Source: Siphonodentalium dalli (lineage: Eukaryota > Mollusca > Scaphopoda > Gadilida > Siphonodentaliidae). From it: a DNA stretch of 64,000 nucleotides. Numbering within the stretch: the first letter of the stretch is position 1; the number at the start of each line of letters is the position of its first letter. The stretch covers positions 90,621,980 through 90,685,979 of the forward strand of contig CP136063.1 of NCBI GenBank assembly GCA_032622095.1, given 5' to 3'. Of the stretch, positions 21,118-31,774 are shown one piece after another. The notes beneath the pieces are model-generated. The model saw only the letters and a program-made list of their open reading frames with translations, did not search any database and was not told the DNA's origin. A program made the translations under genes and the position numbers.

Positions 21118-21344
21118 AAAGTATCAGGAGGCCTGATGTGTAAAACAGATTATGGAAAAAAAAGACTTTTCTAAAATTGATTTCATTTGATTGCCTCAAA
21201 TTTATGTAATTTTTTTGAAATTCTGCCTATTTAGTATAGTGACAATGGGGATGGTGGGGCCCTAAGTTGACATCTTAATGTACTCATAACATTTCATTTT
21301 ATATCTAGTTTTCTACCTCTGCATGAACCGCGTGTCACCTGTGA
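21118..21344. other. unassigned sequence
   Basis: Nothing recognised. Confidence 0.35.
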
Positions 21345-21720
21345 AAGGAAGTCAGTCATGGTAGCCGAGAGGTAGTGTACTGGTCTCTCGTTCTAGCAGA
21401 CCGAAGATTGCAACCTGGTCAGGGTATTCTGACAAAAATCAGAACTCGGTCAGATACCAAGTTTGTCAGGTTAAAAAGTCTCATACGAGATCACTGAATA
21501 AAGATTTGATTGCAATATGCCGACTCACCCCATTACAACATTTATCCAGGTATGTTGTCTTAGGTGCAGTATGCTGTCCGAGGCATGGACATTAATGGCT
21601 GACCCGTGTACACGCCTAGGTGTGTGCTAGTTAAAAGAACGCTACTGGAGTCACCACAGGGTTATAAAGTTACTCTGCCGTGGTAGCACCTGGACCAGTG
21701 CGTCTATAACTGGAAGGTTC
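21345..21720 (+). mobile_element. tRNA-headed SINE-like element
   Basis: A pol III box A-like stretch, TAGCCGAGAGGTAG (21362-21375), is followed about 45 bp later by a box B-like GATTGCAACCT (21407-21417), as in a tRNA-derived SINE. The body reads 'cagataccaagtttgtcagg' and 'gtgtacacgcctaggtgtgt'. The tail and target duplication are not clear, so the ends are approximate. Confidence 0.55.
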
Positions 21721-21745
21721 CTGCACTGACATATCTACAGATATA

Positions 21746-21853
21746 CAGTAATGCTTTCCGATGAATGGCAACAAGCCATATTTCCGACTAAATGCTGAAA
21801 AGTTACCCATAATTCTGCTGTGGTTAAGGGGTCGATTAATTAGAGCATTACTG
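21746..21853. mobile_element. family B MITE, one arm only (B7)
   Basis: CAGTAATG joins directly to 'ctttccgatgaatggc', so the left arm is deleted. The right arm and TA flanks are kept, giving 108 bp. Confidence 0.85.
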
Positions 21854-21909
21854 TAGACCTGAATTTCCATCAATAATGGTCCCAGGCCTAATTTCTTCAG
21901 TTTGAACAT

Positions 21910-22279
21910 ATTTTATCGATTATTCTACACATGCACGTACAATGATAAGTGAATGATTTGGACAATACACAGAAGATGAACAATAAGGATTGCAGCTCAA
22001 ATCCCTCTTTAACCCTTTTCACTGCCTTGTGACCCTGTATATATACATGTATACAGGTCTCTATTCAAACTGAGGAAACTATGAAACTTACAACTTCCTG
22101 TTCTTAAGTTTATGGGGATAAGTTTGCATTTTCCAGATCCTCATTGTGTGACCCCCATGACCCTAACCCCAGGATGTTAGGCTATTGAGAATGAGCAGAA
22201 GATATTTATGATAAATTGAGATCAGACTCTGTTGATATCTATTGCTTTGTGCATCTCACCATGGCGCCTGGATATAAAC
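21910..22279. other. unassigned sequence
   Basis: Only short repeats such as 'tatatatacatgtataca' were noticed. Confidence 0.35.
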
Positions 22280-24000
22280 AAAAGGAGTAAGAGGTAACCA
22301 TTAGTTACCATTAAGCAGAAGATTAGGACATAAAACACATGTTTTAATCTCGTTTGCTGTTGTTCCATTCAACAGATAGCTGATATATTCTTCTCTGATT
22401 TAGATAGAATCCACAGGTCAATAATCTATCTACCAATCCCTGGGTGTTTTTAGAATCATTGAAACCACCAACTGTTTATCACCTTTGTGTGCTAATTATT
22501 AATGAGACATAGTCTGTTCATGTGTCTATTTGTGGCTATTATCTTTTAATTTTATATTTCTAACAAGGGTAAGGGGGGGGGGGGGGGCACGAATTGTGCA
22601 GTCAACAAAGGTTTAGTGATGACTGACATATATTGTGATTTACATCCATGGGGCAAATCTACACAATGTTATCTTCTTCTTTTTCAGTCAACAACAACAT
22701 TGAAGATTTAATTAGACAGGTTTAGATTAAGAAATTCTGAGTTCAATCTTCAGGCTCGTTTTCAAATGCCAGCTGACGCATGTGACCAACAGACATTCTC
22801 AGATATGGTTATAAAGTTGGATAATATTTATCCATCTTGTGATTGAGTCAATCAGATGAGTATTGGTAGCTAATGGTGACTGACATTTGAAGTTAGAAGT
22901 TCTTGATCAAAACATGTCTACATATATTTTATGTTTTCTCTCTCAAAAAGGTTTAGCAATATCAGTAAAGATAGATACTTGCTAAGTTACATCTCCTGTC
23001 ATAAAACACATGTTATAATCTGGTTTGCTGTTAGGTTCTGAAGATAGCTGATATATTCTTCTCTGATTTAGATATAACCAAAGGAGTAAGAGGTAACCAT
23101 TAAGCAGAAGATTAGGACATAAAACACATGTTTTAATCTGGTTTGCTGTTAGGTTCAGCAGATAGCTGATTTATTCTTCTGTGATTTAGATAGAATCCGC
23201 AGGTCAATAATCTATCTACCAATCCCTGGGTGTTTTTAGAACCATTGAAACAACCAACTGTTTATCACCTATGTGTGATAATTATTAATGAGACTTTGTC
23301 TGTTCATTTGTTTCTTTGCTGCTATTATCTTTTCAATTTTATATTTCTAACAAGGGTAGGGGGGGGGGGGGGGCACAAATTATGCAGTCTACAAAGGTTT
23401 TAGTGATGACTGACACATATTGTAATTCTACATGAGGAAAATCTATACAATGTCTTCTTCTTCTTTGTCAGTCAGCAACAACATTGAAGATTTAATTAGA
23501 CAGATTTAGATAAAGAAATTCTAAGTTCAATCTTCAGGCGTAGCTAGTTTTCAAATGTCAGATGACGCATGTGATCAACAGACATTCTCAGATATAGATA
23601 TAAAGTTGGATCATATTTATCAACCTGGTGATTGAGTCAATCAGATGCATGTAGGGAGCTAACGGTGACTGACGTTTAAGTTAGAAGTTAATTCTTGATC
23701 TAAACATATGTCTGCATATATATTATGTTTTCTATTACAAAAAGGTTGTAGGAACATCAGTAAATATAGGTACATGCTAAGATCCATCCCCGGCCATAAA
23801 ACAGGTGTTTTAATCTGGTTTGCTGTTAGGTTCAGCAGATAGCTGATTTATTCTTCTCTGATTTAGATAGAATCCACAGGTCAATAATCTGTCTACCAAT
23901 CCCTGGGTGTTTTTAGAACCATTGAAACAACCAACTGTTTATCACCTATGTGTGATATTTATTAATGAGACTTTGTCTGTTCATTTGTTTCTTTGCGTCT
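22280..24000. repeat. ~680-bp tandem array with poly(G) runs
   Basis: 'Aatctggtttgctgttaggt' and 'accaatccctgggtgttttt' recur. Unit 1 is about 22280-22997, a short partial unit about 22998-23110, unit 2 about 23115-23795, and a third truncated unit from about 23797. Units 1 and 2 each carry a 15-base G run (22573-22587 and 23359-23373) at the same place. Confidence 0.85.
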
Positions 24001-24840
24001 TTGTCAAGTTTGAGCTATTGCAATGGGTTGGCGTCCGTCCGTCTAGATGTCTATGTGTCTGACAACAATTTCCATTAAAAACAAATTTGTTAAAAAACAT
24101 GGCTGGCCATCTTGGATTTCAAATTTGAATCCATCGGCACACCCTGCAGCCCGCATTTATTGCAGAATTGTTTTGAAAATTTACCAGTATGTTTATGATC
24201 ACCTCCAGATGGGTGATATCGAATCTGAAATTTTTTCGATGAAAAACATGGCCATCGGCAGCCATCTTGGATTTTACTCTTTGCATGACTAAATCCTGTG
24301 GCACACCCTACACACCAAACCTCATATGGATCTTCAGAGTGACCTCAAGATGGGAGCTATCAATTTTTGTAAATTTCCTTCAAAAACATGGCCGCCATGC
24401 AGTGGCCATCTTGGATTTTACTCTTTGTATGACTAAATTCCTTCGGCACACCTTACAGGCCACCTTCTTCATCCAATCATCACCAAACTTCATATGGATC
24501 TTCGGGGTGACCTCTAGATGGGAGCCATCAAATTTTCTGTATTTCATTGAAAAACATGGCCTAAATATGGCCATGTTAGATTTTACTCTTTGTATGATTA
24601 AATCCTTCTGCGCACCCAAGAGTCCAACTCCCTCATCCGATCATCACCAAACTTCATATGAATCTTCCGGGTGACCTGTAGATGGAGCCATCTCAGATTT
24701 TACGGCTTCTAGCAGTATTAATGCGTTCTTTGGTACTCCCTATATACTGTCTTATACCATTGATCCCAAACTGTTTATGCATCTTCAGGATAACATCTAG
24801 TTACATAAGCATATAAACTGTCTGAGTTCTATGGACTGTA
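24001..24840. repeat. (GTCC)-headed tandem repeat, ~150-bp units
   Basis: The head 'gagctattgcaatgggttgg' with 'cgtccgtccgtc' is followed by at least four units. Each unit has 'ggccatcttggattttactc', 'ggcacacc', 'catatggatcttc' and 'gtgacctctagatggga'. It has the same type of unit as 7.84-8.57 kb. Confidence 0.8.
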
Positions 24841-24844
24841 ATAT

Positions 24845-25560
24845 ATGGCACTAGAAGGTGACCCGACTTCGTCCGGGCTTTGACCTTGAATTGTCCATTT
24901 TGAAGGTCAAAGTCAAGTGGGATCACGATTTGACCAGACAAAAGTACCCGACAAAAGTACCCGTCAAAATCCATCCGGTTTTTACCCGATTTGACCTTGA
25001 ATTGATCATTTTGAAGGTCAAGGTCAGGTCGGGCTCACGACTCGACCCGTCCAAAACACCCAGTGGACAAAAGTTACCCTACGTATCAAATATCGTCGAA
25101 ATCCCATCAAAATTCGCGATTTGACCTTGAATTGACCCGATTTCAAGGTCAAAGTCACGTCGCACGGGCAAATGAATAGGCTTATGAGACTCCCCATATG
25201 AAAGTAACCCCACATACCAAGTTTCATCAAAATCCCGTGATATTCGAGCATTTGACCTTGAAATTACCCGATGTCAAGATCACGTCGCACGGGCAAATTA
25301 ATAGGCCTATGGCACTGCCCGGCCGAAAATACCCCCACATACCAAGTTTCATCGAAATCCCGTGATATTCGTGCGTTTGACCTTGAAATGACCCTATTTC
25401 AAGGTCAAGGTCACGTCGCACGGGCAAATTAATAGGCCTATGTCACTCCCCGGCCGAAAATATCCCCACATAGCAAGTTTCATCGAAATCGGCTCGGCCG
25501 TTTTCGAGTCCATTGGAAACAGACAGACAGACAGATCTTCCAAAATATATAATAGACTAG
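24845..25560. repeat. ~135-bp tandem repeat, 'tttgaccttgaattgaccc' units
   Basis: Units carry 'tttgaccttgaa', 'caaggtcaaggtcac', 'gtcgcacgggcaaat' and 'accaagtttcatc'. They become more regular toward the right and end in (CAGA)n at about 25518-25533. Frames through it are shadows of the repeat. Confidence 0.8.
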
Positions 25561-26040
25561 CCGATGAGCCCGACGTTGTCCGGGCTATTCAAAAACCAAA
25601 TTTCAAGTCGATAGCTCTACCCGTTTCCGAGATCTGGTCTGCGCATGCGCGAAGCTGGCGTCGCACGGGCTCGGCGACCCGATAAAATTTGTATCCGGGG
25701 AAAGATACATTCACATACCAAATTTCAAGTCGATAGCTCCACCCGTTTTCGAGATCTCGTCTGCGCATGCGCGAAGCTGGCATCGCAGGGCTCGGCGACC
25801 CGATAAAATTCGTATCCGGGGCAAGATACATTCACATACCAAATTTCAAGTCGATAGCTCCACCCGTTTCCGAGATCTCGTCTGCGCATGCGCGAAGCTG
25901 GCGTCGCACGGGCTCGGCGACCCGATAAAATTTGTATCCGGGGCAAGATACATTCACCAACTTTCAAGTAGATAGCTCCACCCGTTTCCGAGATCTCGTC
26001 TGCGCATGCGCGAAGCGGGCGCCGCACGGGCTCGCCAATA
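25561..26040. repeat. ~120-bp tandem repeat, four units, with NRF1-like palindromes
   Basis: Each unit has 'atttcaagtcgatagctc', 'cccgtttccgagatctcg', TGCGCATGCGC and 'cccgataaaatt'. The palindrome lies at 25640-25650, 25762-25772, 25883-25893 and 26001-26011. Tandem homogeneity explains the open minus-strand frames. Confidence 0.9.
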
Positions 26041-26714
26041 CATCCACCGCCTGATCAAACTTGGATAAAGTGCCATCCTGAAGATTGCCCCCATTTCACG
26101 TCAGTGTCTCCACAATGCCTGAGCGCAGATTTGTAACCCATGCAAAGGTGAGGTGACCTGATTTGATTATCAGGGCAAGTTCGTCATTTACTTTCTGGTA
26201 GTCAGTGATTTCTATGTGCATTGGAGTGCTTTCTCCTGAAACTAAACCTTTGTTCAGTCTTTCCTTGGCCCATACGACTCATGTCATGATATGGCCTTGT
26301 GTCTGAAACCAATTTAACCCCCCATAAAATGAGCAAACAGACAGGAATCAGGACATAACCGGAATTACGTGAGCCAATAAATTACTCCAGTAGATATTAC
26401 TCTACCCCATGACTGCATATTGTAATTATTTCATTGTTGCATGTCATGGTGCTAGGTTTATGTTGTTAGGTTTTAGATGGAAGCATAGAGCCAGGGTGTG
26501 ACAGCTATTTATCTGGCTGGCTTTTAGACTGGATATTTATTTATCCCTGGGTTTCTGGGCAGATGCCTCTCAGAGATGTGTAATCAAATGGCAGCAGTCC
26601 CTGTTGATGTTGGAGTAGAGGAATCATCATTGGGGCTAAATGGCAGGACTCATGAAGGAAGGAAAATAAACCCAGGAAGTCTGTATATATGTCTTCTATG
26701 CTAAGTACTGTTAA
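26041..26714. other. unassigned sequence
   Basis: No gene or repeat recognised. Confidence 0.35.
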
Positions 26715-27315
26715 CCCTTTGAACCCTGATGTCCTGAACGTTAATTGGTCCACACCCGAGGCGCCTGATGTTGTATAGCGTTTCCTATGATGTAAATCGT
26801 AATGCTCTTAACTCAGACGTATATACATGTATACACGCTCAACTATACAGCAATCTACTATGCTAACTGAAGTGTTTGGTGAAATATGTCAAGGTATTTC
26901 ATCGAGACAGTCTATTCCACGTTCAATGTGCATGTAGATTATATTGCGACTCCCTTTTAGTCGCATTATATATTTATAACGAAATTCTTGTTCTTTGTCT
27001 ACAGTAAAAGGCATTTATCAAAATGCACCTCGTGCATGCACGAAGAAACAGCCCCCCCCTCGCTGCTAAAATCAGAGGTATGAACAAACATGTGACTCAT
27101 TCGTGCAAAGTAGAAGCACAATTCTAGTTAATTTGTACTTTGATCGTGAAATTTCGAACGAAATACTTCACCTTTTCCGACGATAAAAAGTGAATGTTTT
27201 TCACAAAATATGCATCAATTTGTCTGCCAAAGTCACATGGGTATATATATGACGCATGTGTGCAAAGTAGAAGTACAACTCTAGTTGATATTACTATGCT
27301 CCCGGGTTCAAAGGG
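26715..27315. mobile_element. family E element, TTAA-flanked (E1)
   Basis: TTAA at 26711-26714 and 27316-27319 flank CCCTTTGAACCC...GGGTTCAAAGGG. The 601-bp interior has repeated 'gtgcaaagtagaag' but no coding frame of note. The ends match E2 and E3, while the interior differs. Confidence 0.85.
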
Positions 27316-27375
27316 TTAACCCATTGTCTGTTCACAGCATCATTTCCCATATCCCTGTTAAACCAACATAAGTAT

Positions 27376-28011
27376 CATGCCTGAGTTAAGTGTGCCTGTC
27401 ATTTGCAGAATGAGGTCCCCAGAGGGTGAATTTAAGTGACGCTATCCCGCATAGCTGGCTAGCATAAGTAAATTCACCCTCTGGGGACCTCATTCTGCTC
27501 AGGCCTCATCTCCTCAGGAAAGTTTCTTTATTATCAAATTTCAATAGAAACTTAAATTCTTCACATAGATTCTATTTTTTTTTTTTAATTTTTAATTTTA
27601 GTTTAGTTTCTCTATATCCTCAAATTGGCAGATGACACATTGCATAATCGAGGTTCCCAACGGGTGTACTTCACAATATTCATTATGTGGGAACTTCAAT
27701 CTGAGTCAATGTTTCCCATAGCAGATGAGGCCATGCAGAATGAGGTCCCCAGAAGGTGAATTTAGTGATGCTAGCCAAATTGGCAGATGACACATTGCAT
27801 AATCGAGGTTCCCAACGGGTGTACTTCACAATATTCATTATGTGGGAACTTCAATCTGAGTCAATGTTTCCCATAGCAGATGAGGCCATGCAGAATGAGG
27901 TCCCCAGAAGGTGAATTTAGTGATGCTAGCCCACTCTGCAGATAGCATCACTATATTCACCCTCTGGGGACCTCATTCTGCAAATGACAGGTACACTAAA
28001 ACTCAGTCTTG
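27376..28011 (+). mobile_element. family A MITE with 155-bp internal duplication (A7)
   Basis: Flanks ATAAGTAT (27368-27375) and TTAAGTAT (28012-28019) agree at 7 of 8 bases. Both hairpins are present. Positions 27621-27775 are repeated as 27776-27930, and I see no differences between the two. Confidence 0.9.
27621..27930 (+). repeat. exact 155-bp tandem duplication inside A7
   Basis: Both units run from 'caaattggcagatgacacat' to 'gtgatgctagc' without a visible mismatch. The duplication is therefore young compared with the element. Confidence 0.92.
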
Positions 28012-28067
28012 TTAAGTATCCAGTAATGGTGAAGGTGGTTCGAATCCTGATAGGGAGGGTGTCACCA

Positions 28068-28262
28068 CAGGTCGACAGTTGAACTTATTATCTTAACATT
28101 TCCCACCAAAGAATATGAATTCTTCTGCACTTGTATTATATTTTTGTCATACTGTCTTAATTCTGCTAATTTATCATAAACACCCCTCCAAATGAATAAT
28201 AGACCATTCCAATGTATATTGTTATAACTGAATGAGAGAATTAATTTAGTATAGAACAGTTT
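28068..28262 (+). mobile_element. family D MITE, left part lost (D4)
   Basis: 'Agttgaacttattatcttaa', 'catttcccaccaaagaat', 'ccctccaaatgaataataga' and the end 'tttagtatagaacagttt'. A tRNA box B-like GGTTCGAATCC lies just upstream at about 28038-28048. Confidence 0.75.
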
Positions 28263-28504
28263 AAATGGTATTCGGGATTCATATGTCCAATTTAACTGGT
28301 ATTCAGGATTCAACAAAAAGGCTGATATGCAGCTTTTATAGCACAAAATTACAAATTTTTTGAAAATGTTCCAGCCCAACTGAAATATTTTGATGTAATT
28401 CAGTCTATAATACCTCTAGATATGTTTTAAGTTATGGATAATACTTCAACCAATGTGTGAAAACTATGATATTTAATAGTGTGAAATTTCTACTGTAAGT
28501 ATGA

Positions 28505-28611
28505 CAGTAATGCCCTAAGTAATCGACTCCATAACCACAGCAGAATTATGGGTAACTTTTCAGGATTTAGTCAGAAATATGGCTTGTTGCCATTCATCGG
28601 AAAGCTCTCGG
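28505..28611 (+). mobile_element. family B MITE, left arm only (B8)
   Basis: CAGTAATGCCC to 'cattcatcggaaagctctcg', cut at the fold centre where element H2 begins. Confidence 0.85.
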
Positions 28612-28960
28612 GGTGTTAGCATTAGTAGAGATTCATGGCATGATCTAGATTTAAGTGACTTTCTGAGCTTACAATTATGGAATTATCCTGGGAAATTATT
28701 TCATTGTTTGTTGCGATATCGGCTCACAAAAGTTACAGAAAAGCATGCAATCTCGAGCTAGGACCACCCCCTAATGTGGAGTAGATTATTGAGGAACACT
28801 ATGGACAAAGACATATATATATGTTTGTTGAATGTTATAAAGTTCCCTGTCAGAACTGATCAGAACATAAAAAACTTCCCAGGTTTTGTACTGATAGAAT
28901 ATGATCTCTACGGGCGTTAGCCAGAGTAGAGGTTCATGGCATGATCTGGGAAGTGGTATG
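28612..28960 (-). mobile_element. element H, second copy (H2)
   Basis: 'Gatctctacgggcgttagcc', 'tcccaggttttgtactgata' and 'cttacaattatggaatta' match, on the opposite strand or as an inverted arm, the element at 40.30-40.79 kb. The phrase 'agattcatggcatgatct' appears near both ends in the same orientation. Confidence 0.65.
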
Positions 28961-29065
28961 ACATTGGCCCAGCACCTCTTGTTTTTTGTGACCATTCACC
29001 AACCATGGAGCATACATGCCAACAATAAGTGGATAACAGCCTGATGATTGTGCCCTATTTAATAG

Positions 29066-29121
29066 TACAGATACATCAGTACTCTTGGCACATTCTCAGC
29101 TGTCACCCCAACAGCATGCTA
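29066..29121. repeat. inverted repeat arm c (partner at 29577-29633)
   Basis: 'Cagatacatcagtactcttg' ... 'cagcatgct' is mirrored by 'agcatgctgt' ... 'cagtactgatgtatctg' about 500 bp downstream, with a few gaps. Confidence 0.75.
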
Positions 29122-29271
29122 CAGTAATGCCCTAATAATCGACTCTTTAACTACAGCAGAATTATGGGTAACTTTTCAGGATTTAGTCGGAAATATGGCT
29201 TGTTGCCATTCATCGGAAAGCTCTCCATGAGATAAAGATAGATAAAGAGTCGATTACTTAGGGCATTACTG
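29122..29271. mobile_element. family B MITE, right arm mostly deleted (B9)
   Basis: The left arm from CAGTAATGCCC is complete. After 'ggaaagctctccatgag' it jumps to 'gagtcgattacttagggcat' and ends at TA. Confidence 0.87.
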
Positions 29272-29320
29272 TACCTGTCACTGTCTGTGACACTGCTATG
29301 CAGAATAAAATCAGCTAACT

Positions 29321-29434
29321 ATTCTCATGCTTGTTAATAACTGGCATCTGGGAATGTATACTGACATCAGATACTATCATTCTGATGTCATCATCTGGGA
29401 ATGGTTATATTATATCTAATAGTTCATATCAGAA
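29321..29434. repeat. inverted repeat arm a (partner at 30414-30525)
   Basis: 'Attctcatgcttgttaataa' through 'agttcatatcagaat' is reproduced nearly exactly, in reverse complement, about 1 kb downstream. Confidence 0.88.
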
Positions 29435-29670
29435 TGATCTATTTGTCCGCCCCCCCCCCCCCCCCTTCCCAAAAAAATAATAAATTGTTTTAGCAAAATA
29501 TCAGGAAACTCCATTCATGGAAGGGTTAGCAAGCACGATAATAGTTAATGGATTGTATCCTGCATAGTAGTGTGACAGGTAGCATGCTGTCGGGTGACAG
29601 CTGAGAACCACCACCAGTACTGATGTATCTGCACTATGATAGAGTGTAAAATAAAAGGCCATTCCCTTCA

Positions 29671-29790
29671 TATATGTATACACAAGTTTTATTTTCTCCT
29701 TGTAATCTCAGTTTAATGGCCATTGGTAGCTATTATAATTAATTACGATTTTCATTAATTTGATTGTATGGGTGGTGTTCAGCTGTTCAA
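29671..29790. repeat. inverted repeat arm b (partner at 30725-30830)
   Basis: 'Cacaagttttattttctcct' through 'ggtggtgttcagctgttcaa' matches the reverse complement of 30725-30830 with small indels. Confidence 0.8.
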
Positions 29791-29920
29791 ATAAACAGAC
29801 ACCCTTATTAGATCAACCCTACAAATGAATAAATGGGAATCCAAAGGAATTCTATGCCTGTCATCTGCTTATATTGTTTGAACAACTCCACAAAATAAAA
29901 ACAAATGGCCATAACTGTGG

Positions 29921-30395
29921 CAAACCAAATCCAAATTCAAACATGACCCGTATTTTCAACCAAATTTGACCTATATTTTCATGTGAGCAATCCATATACC
30001 AAATTAAAAAAAATGTGGAAAACAAAAACTGAATTTATCATCCGGAAACTATTTGGCAGGGACGGATGCAAAAACTCATGGACACCTATTATTTCTATAG
30101 CCCCAAATTATTTTTTTTGGGTGAACCAAATCCAAATTCAAACATGACCTGTATTTTCAACCAAATTTGACCTATATTTTCATGTGAGCAATCCATATAC
30201 CAAATTTGAAAACATGTGGATAACAAAACCTAAATTTATCACCCGGAAACTATTTGACAGGGACGGATGCACAGACTCGTGGACACCTATTATTTCTATA
30301 GACCCAAATTATTTTTTTTTGGCAAACCAAATCCAAATTCAAACATGACCTGTATTTTCAACCAAATTTGACCTATATTTCCATGTTTTCATATT
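29921..30395. repeat. ~201-bp tandem repeat, about 2.4 units
   Basis: 'Aaccaaatccaaattcaaac' starts at about 29923, 30124 and 30325. Units also share 'ccggaaactatttg', 'gggacggatgca' and 'ggacacctattatttctat'. Confidence 0.88.
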
Positions 30396-30413
30396 TCTAT
30401 AGCCCCCAATTAT

Positions 30414-30525
30414 TCTGATATGAACTATTAGATATAATATAACCATTCCCAGATGATGACATCAGAATGATAGTATCTGATGTCAGTACATTCCCAGATG
30501 CCAGTTATTAACAAGCATGAGAATA
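30414..30525. repeat. inverted repeat arm a'
   Basis: Reverse complement of 29321-29434, differing at only a few positions. Confidence 0.88.
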
Positions 30526-30724
30526 TATTGCAATGCCTTTTCTTATATATGTGAGTCTCCCATAGGGAGCCTTGCATATATATATATAAGAGAATACATT
30601 GGTCTAACAATATTTACCTTGACCTTGTAAGCCAGTGCATTCTCTTTATGTATGCAAGGCTCCCTATGGGAAACTCGCATATATAAGAGAATGCACTGGC
30701 ACAGGATATTTTATGCTGCACTAG
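30525..30724. mobile_element. family C two-hairpin MITE, ends eroded (C5)
   Basis: Two hairpins ('cttatatatgtgagtctccc' type) are joined by 'acaatatttaccttgacctt'. The outer TTAACCC termini are missing on the left and eroded to 'gctgcactagc' on the right. Confidence 0.8.
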
Positions 30725-30830
30725 CTATCTGAACAGCTAAACACCACCCTAACAATCAAATTAATGAAATTTGTAAATAGCTAGGCCATTTAACAAAGAT
30801 TACATGGAGAAAATAAGACTTGTACATATA
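30725..30830. repeat. inverted repeat arm b'
   Basis: Reverse complement of 29671-29790. The order of arms here is a, b, a', b', which is not a simple palindrome. Confidence 0.8.
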
Positions 30831-30952
30831 CAGTAATGCCCTAAGTAATCGACTCCTTAACCACATCAGAATTATGGGTAACTTTTCAGGATTTAGTCGG
30901 ATTTAGTCGGAAATATGTCTTGTTGCCATTCATCGGAAAGCTCTCCCTGAGA
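30831..30952 (+). mobile_element. family B MITE, left arm only (B10)
   Basis: CAGTAATGCCC to 'atcggaaagctctccctga', with an extra 10-bp 'gatttagtcg' duplication in the arm. Confidence 0.85.
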
Positions 30953-30980
30953 AGCGGCTTGTCTATCTCCCAGTTCATAA

Positions 30981-31232
30981 CAAGCCTGATTTTGCCTTAA
31001 TAGTGTGCCTATCATTTGCAGAATAGCATAGTGGGCTAGCATCACCAAATTCTCCCTCTTGGGACCTCATTCTGCTTAGGCCTCAACTGCAGTGGGCCCA
31101 TGCAGAGTTGCAGACCTAGGATCATAGTGAAGTTTCCCAGTTGAAGTTGGTGATGTTCACCCATTAGTCACCTCGATTATGCAATCTTCTGCAAATTAGG
31201 GGATATAGAAACTTTCCAGAAGGGAAAAAGTA
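30981..31232 (+). mobile_element. family A MITE, right half lost (A8)
   Basis: CAAGCCTGATTTTGCC, a half-deleted left hairpin, 'gcttaggcctcaactgc', then the central region in inverted sense ('cacctcgattatgcaat'). A 15-bp family C end ('gtcatggaagggtt') follows. Confidence 0.75.
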
Positions 31233-31301
31233 ACTCAGTCATGGAAGGGTTCTGATTCTGTTCTTTTCAGTCTCCATATTGTTTATAGCAGTCTTGTTGA
31301 G

Positions 31302-31766
31302 CAAGTCTGAGTTTAGTGTTCCTGTCATTTGCAGAATGAGGTCCCCAGAGGGTGAATTTAGTGGTGCTATTTCACATAATGGGCTAGCATCACCAAATTC
31401 ACTCTCTGGGGCCCTATAATTCTGCTTAATTTGCTATGGGAGACATAGACTCAGATTGAAGTCACCAAAATGGTGAATATTATGATGTTCACCCATTGGG
31501 AACCTCGATTATGAAATGTGTTGTCTGACAATTTTGGGATATAGAGTAACTTAACCAATAAAGCAATAGAATCATGCAATGTGAAGAAGTTTCTATAGAA
31601 TTTTGATAATAAAGAAACTTTCTAGAGAAGATGAGGCCTAAGCAGAATGAGGTCCCAGAGGGTGAATTTTGTGATGCTACCCCAATATGAGGGTTAGCGT
31701 CACTACTAAAATTAACCCTCTGTAGTCCTCATTCTGCAAATGACAGGCACACTAAACTCAGACTTT
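31302..31766 (+). mobile_element. family A MITE, full length (A9)
   Basis: TTGTTGAG on the left and CTGTTGAG (31767-31774) on the right agree at 7 of 8 bases. Both hairpins and the central region are present. It starts CAAGTCTGAGTTTAGTG. Confidence 0.88.
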
Positions 31767-31774
31767 CTGTTGAG

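Noticed and set aside
21362-21417. functional tRNA gene
   Set aside because: Box A and box B are degenerate and followed by a long body, which fits a SINE better.
24267-24674. 135-codon plus-strand frame with repeated 'ILDFTLCMTK'
   Set aside because: The repeated peptide comes from the tandem DNA units, not from a protein repeat, since the same DNA also gives an open frame on the other strand.
25589-26027. Arg-rich minus-strand frames of 80-100 codons
   Set aside because: They repeat with the 120-bp tandem unit and change frame between units. They are shadows of the repeat.
28038-28048. tRNA gene (GGTTCGAATCC)
   Set aside because: Only a box B-like motif is present. No cloverleaf or box A at the right distance was seen.
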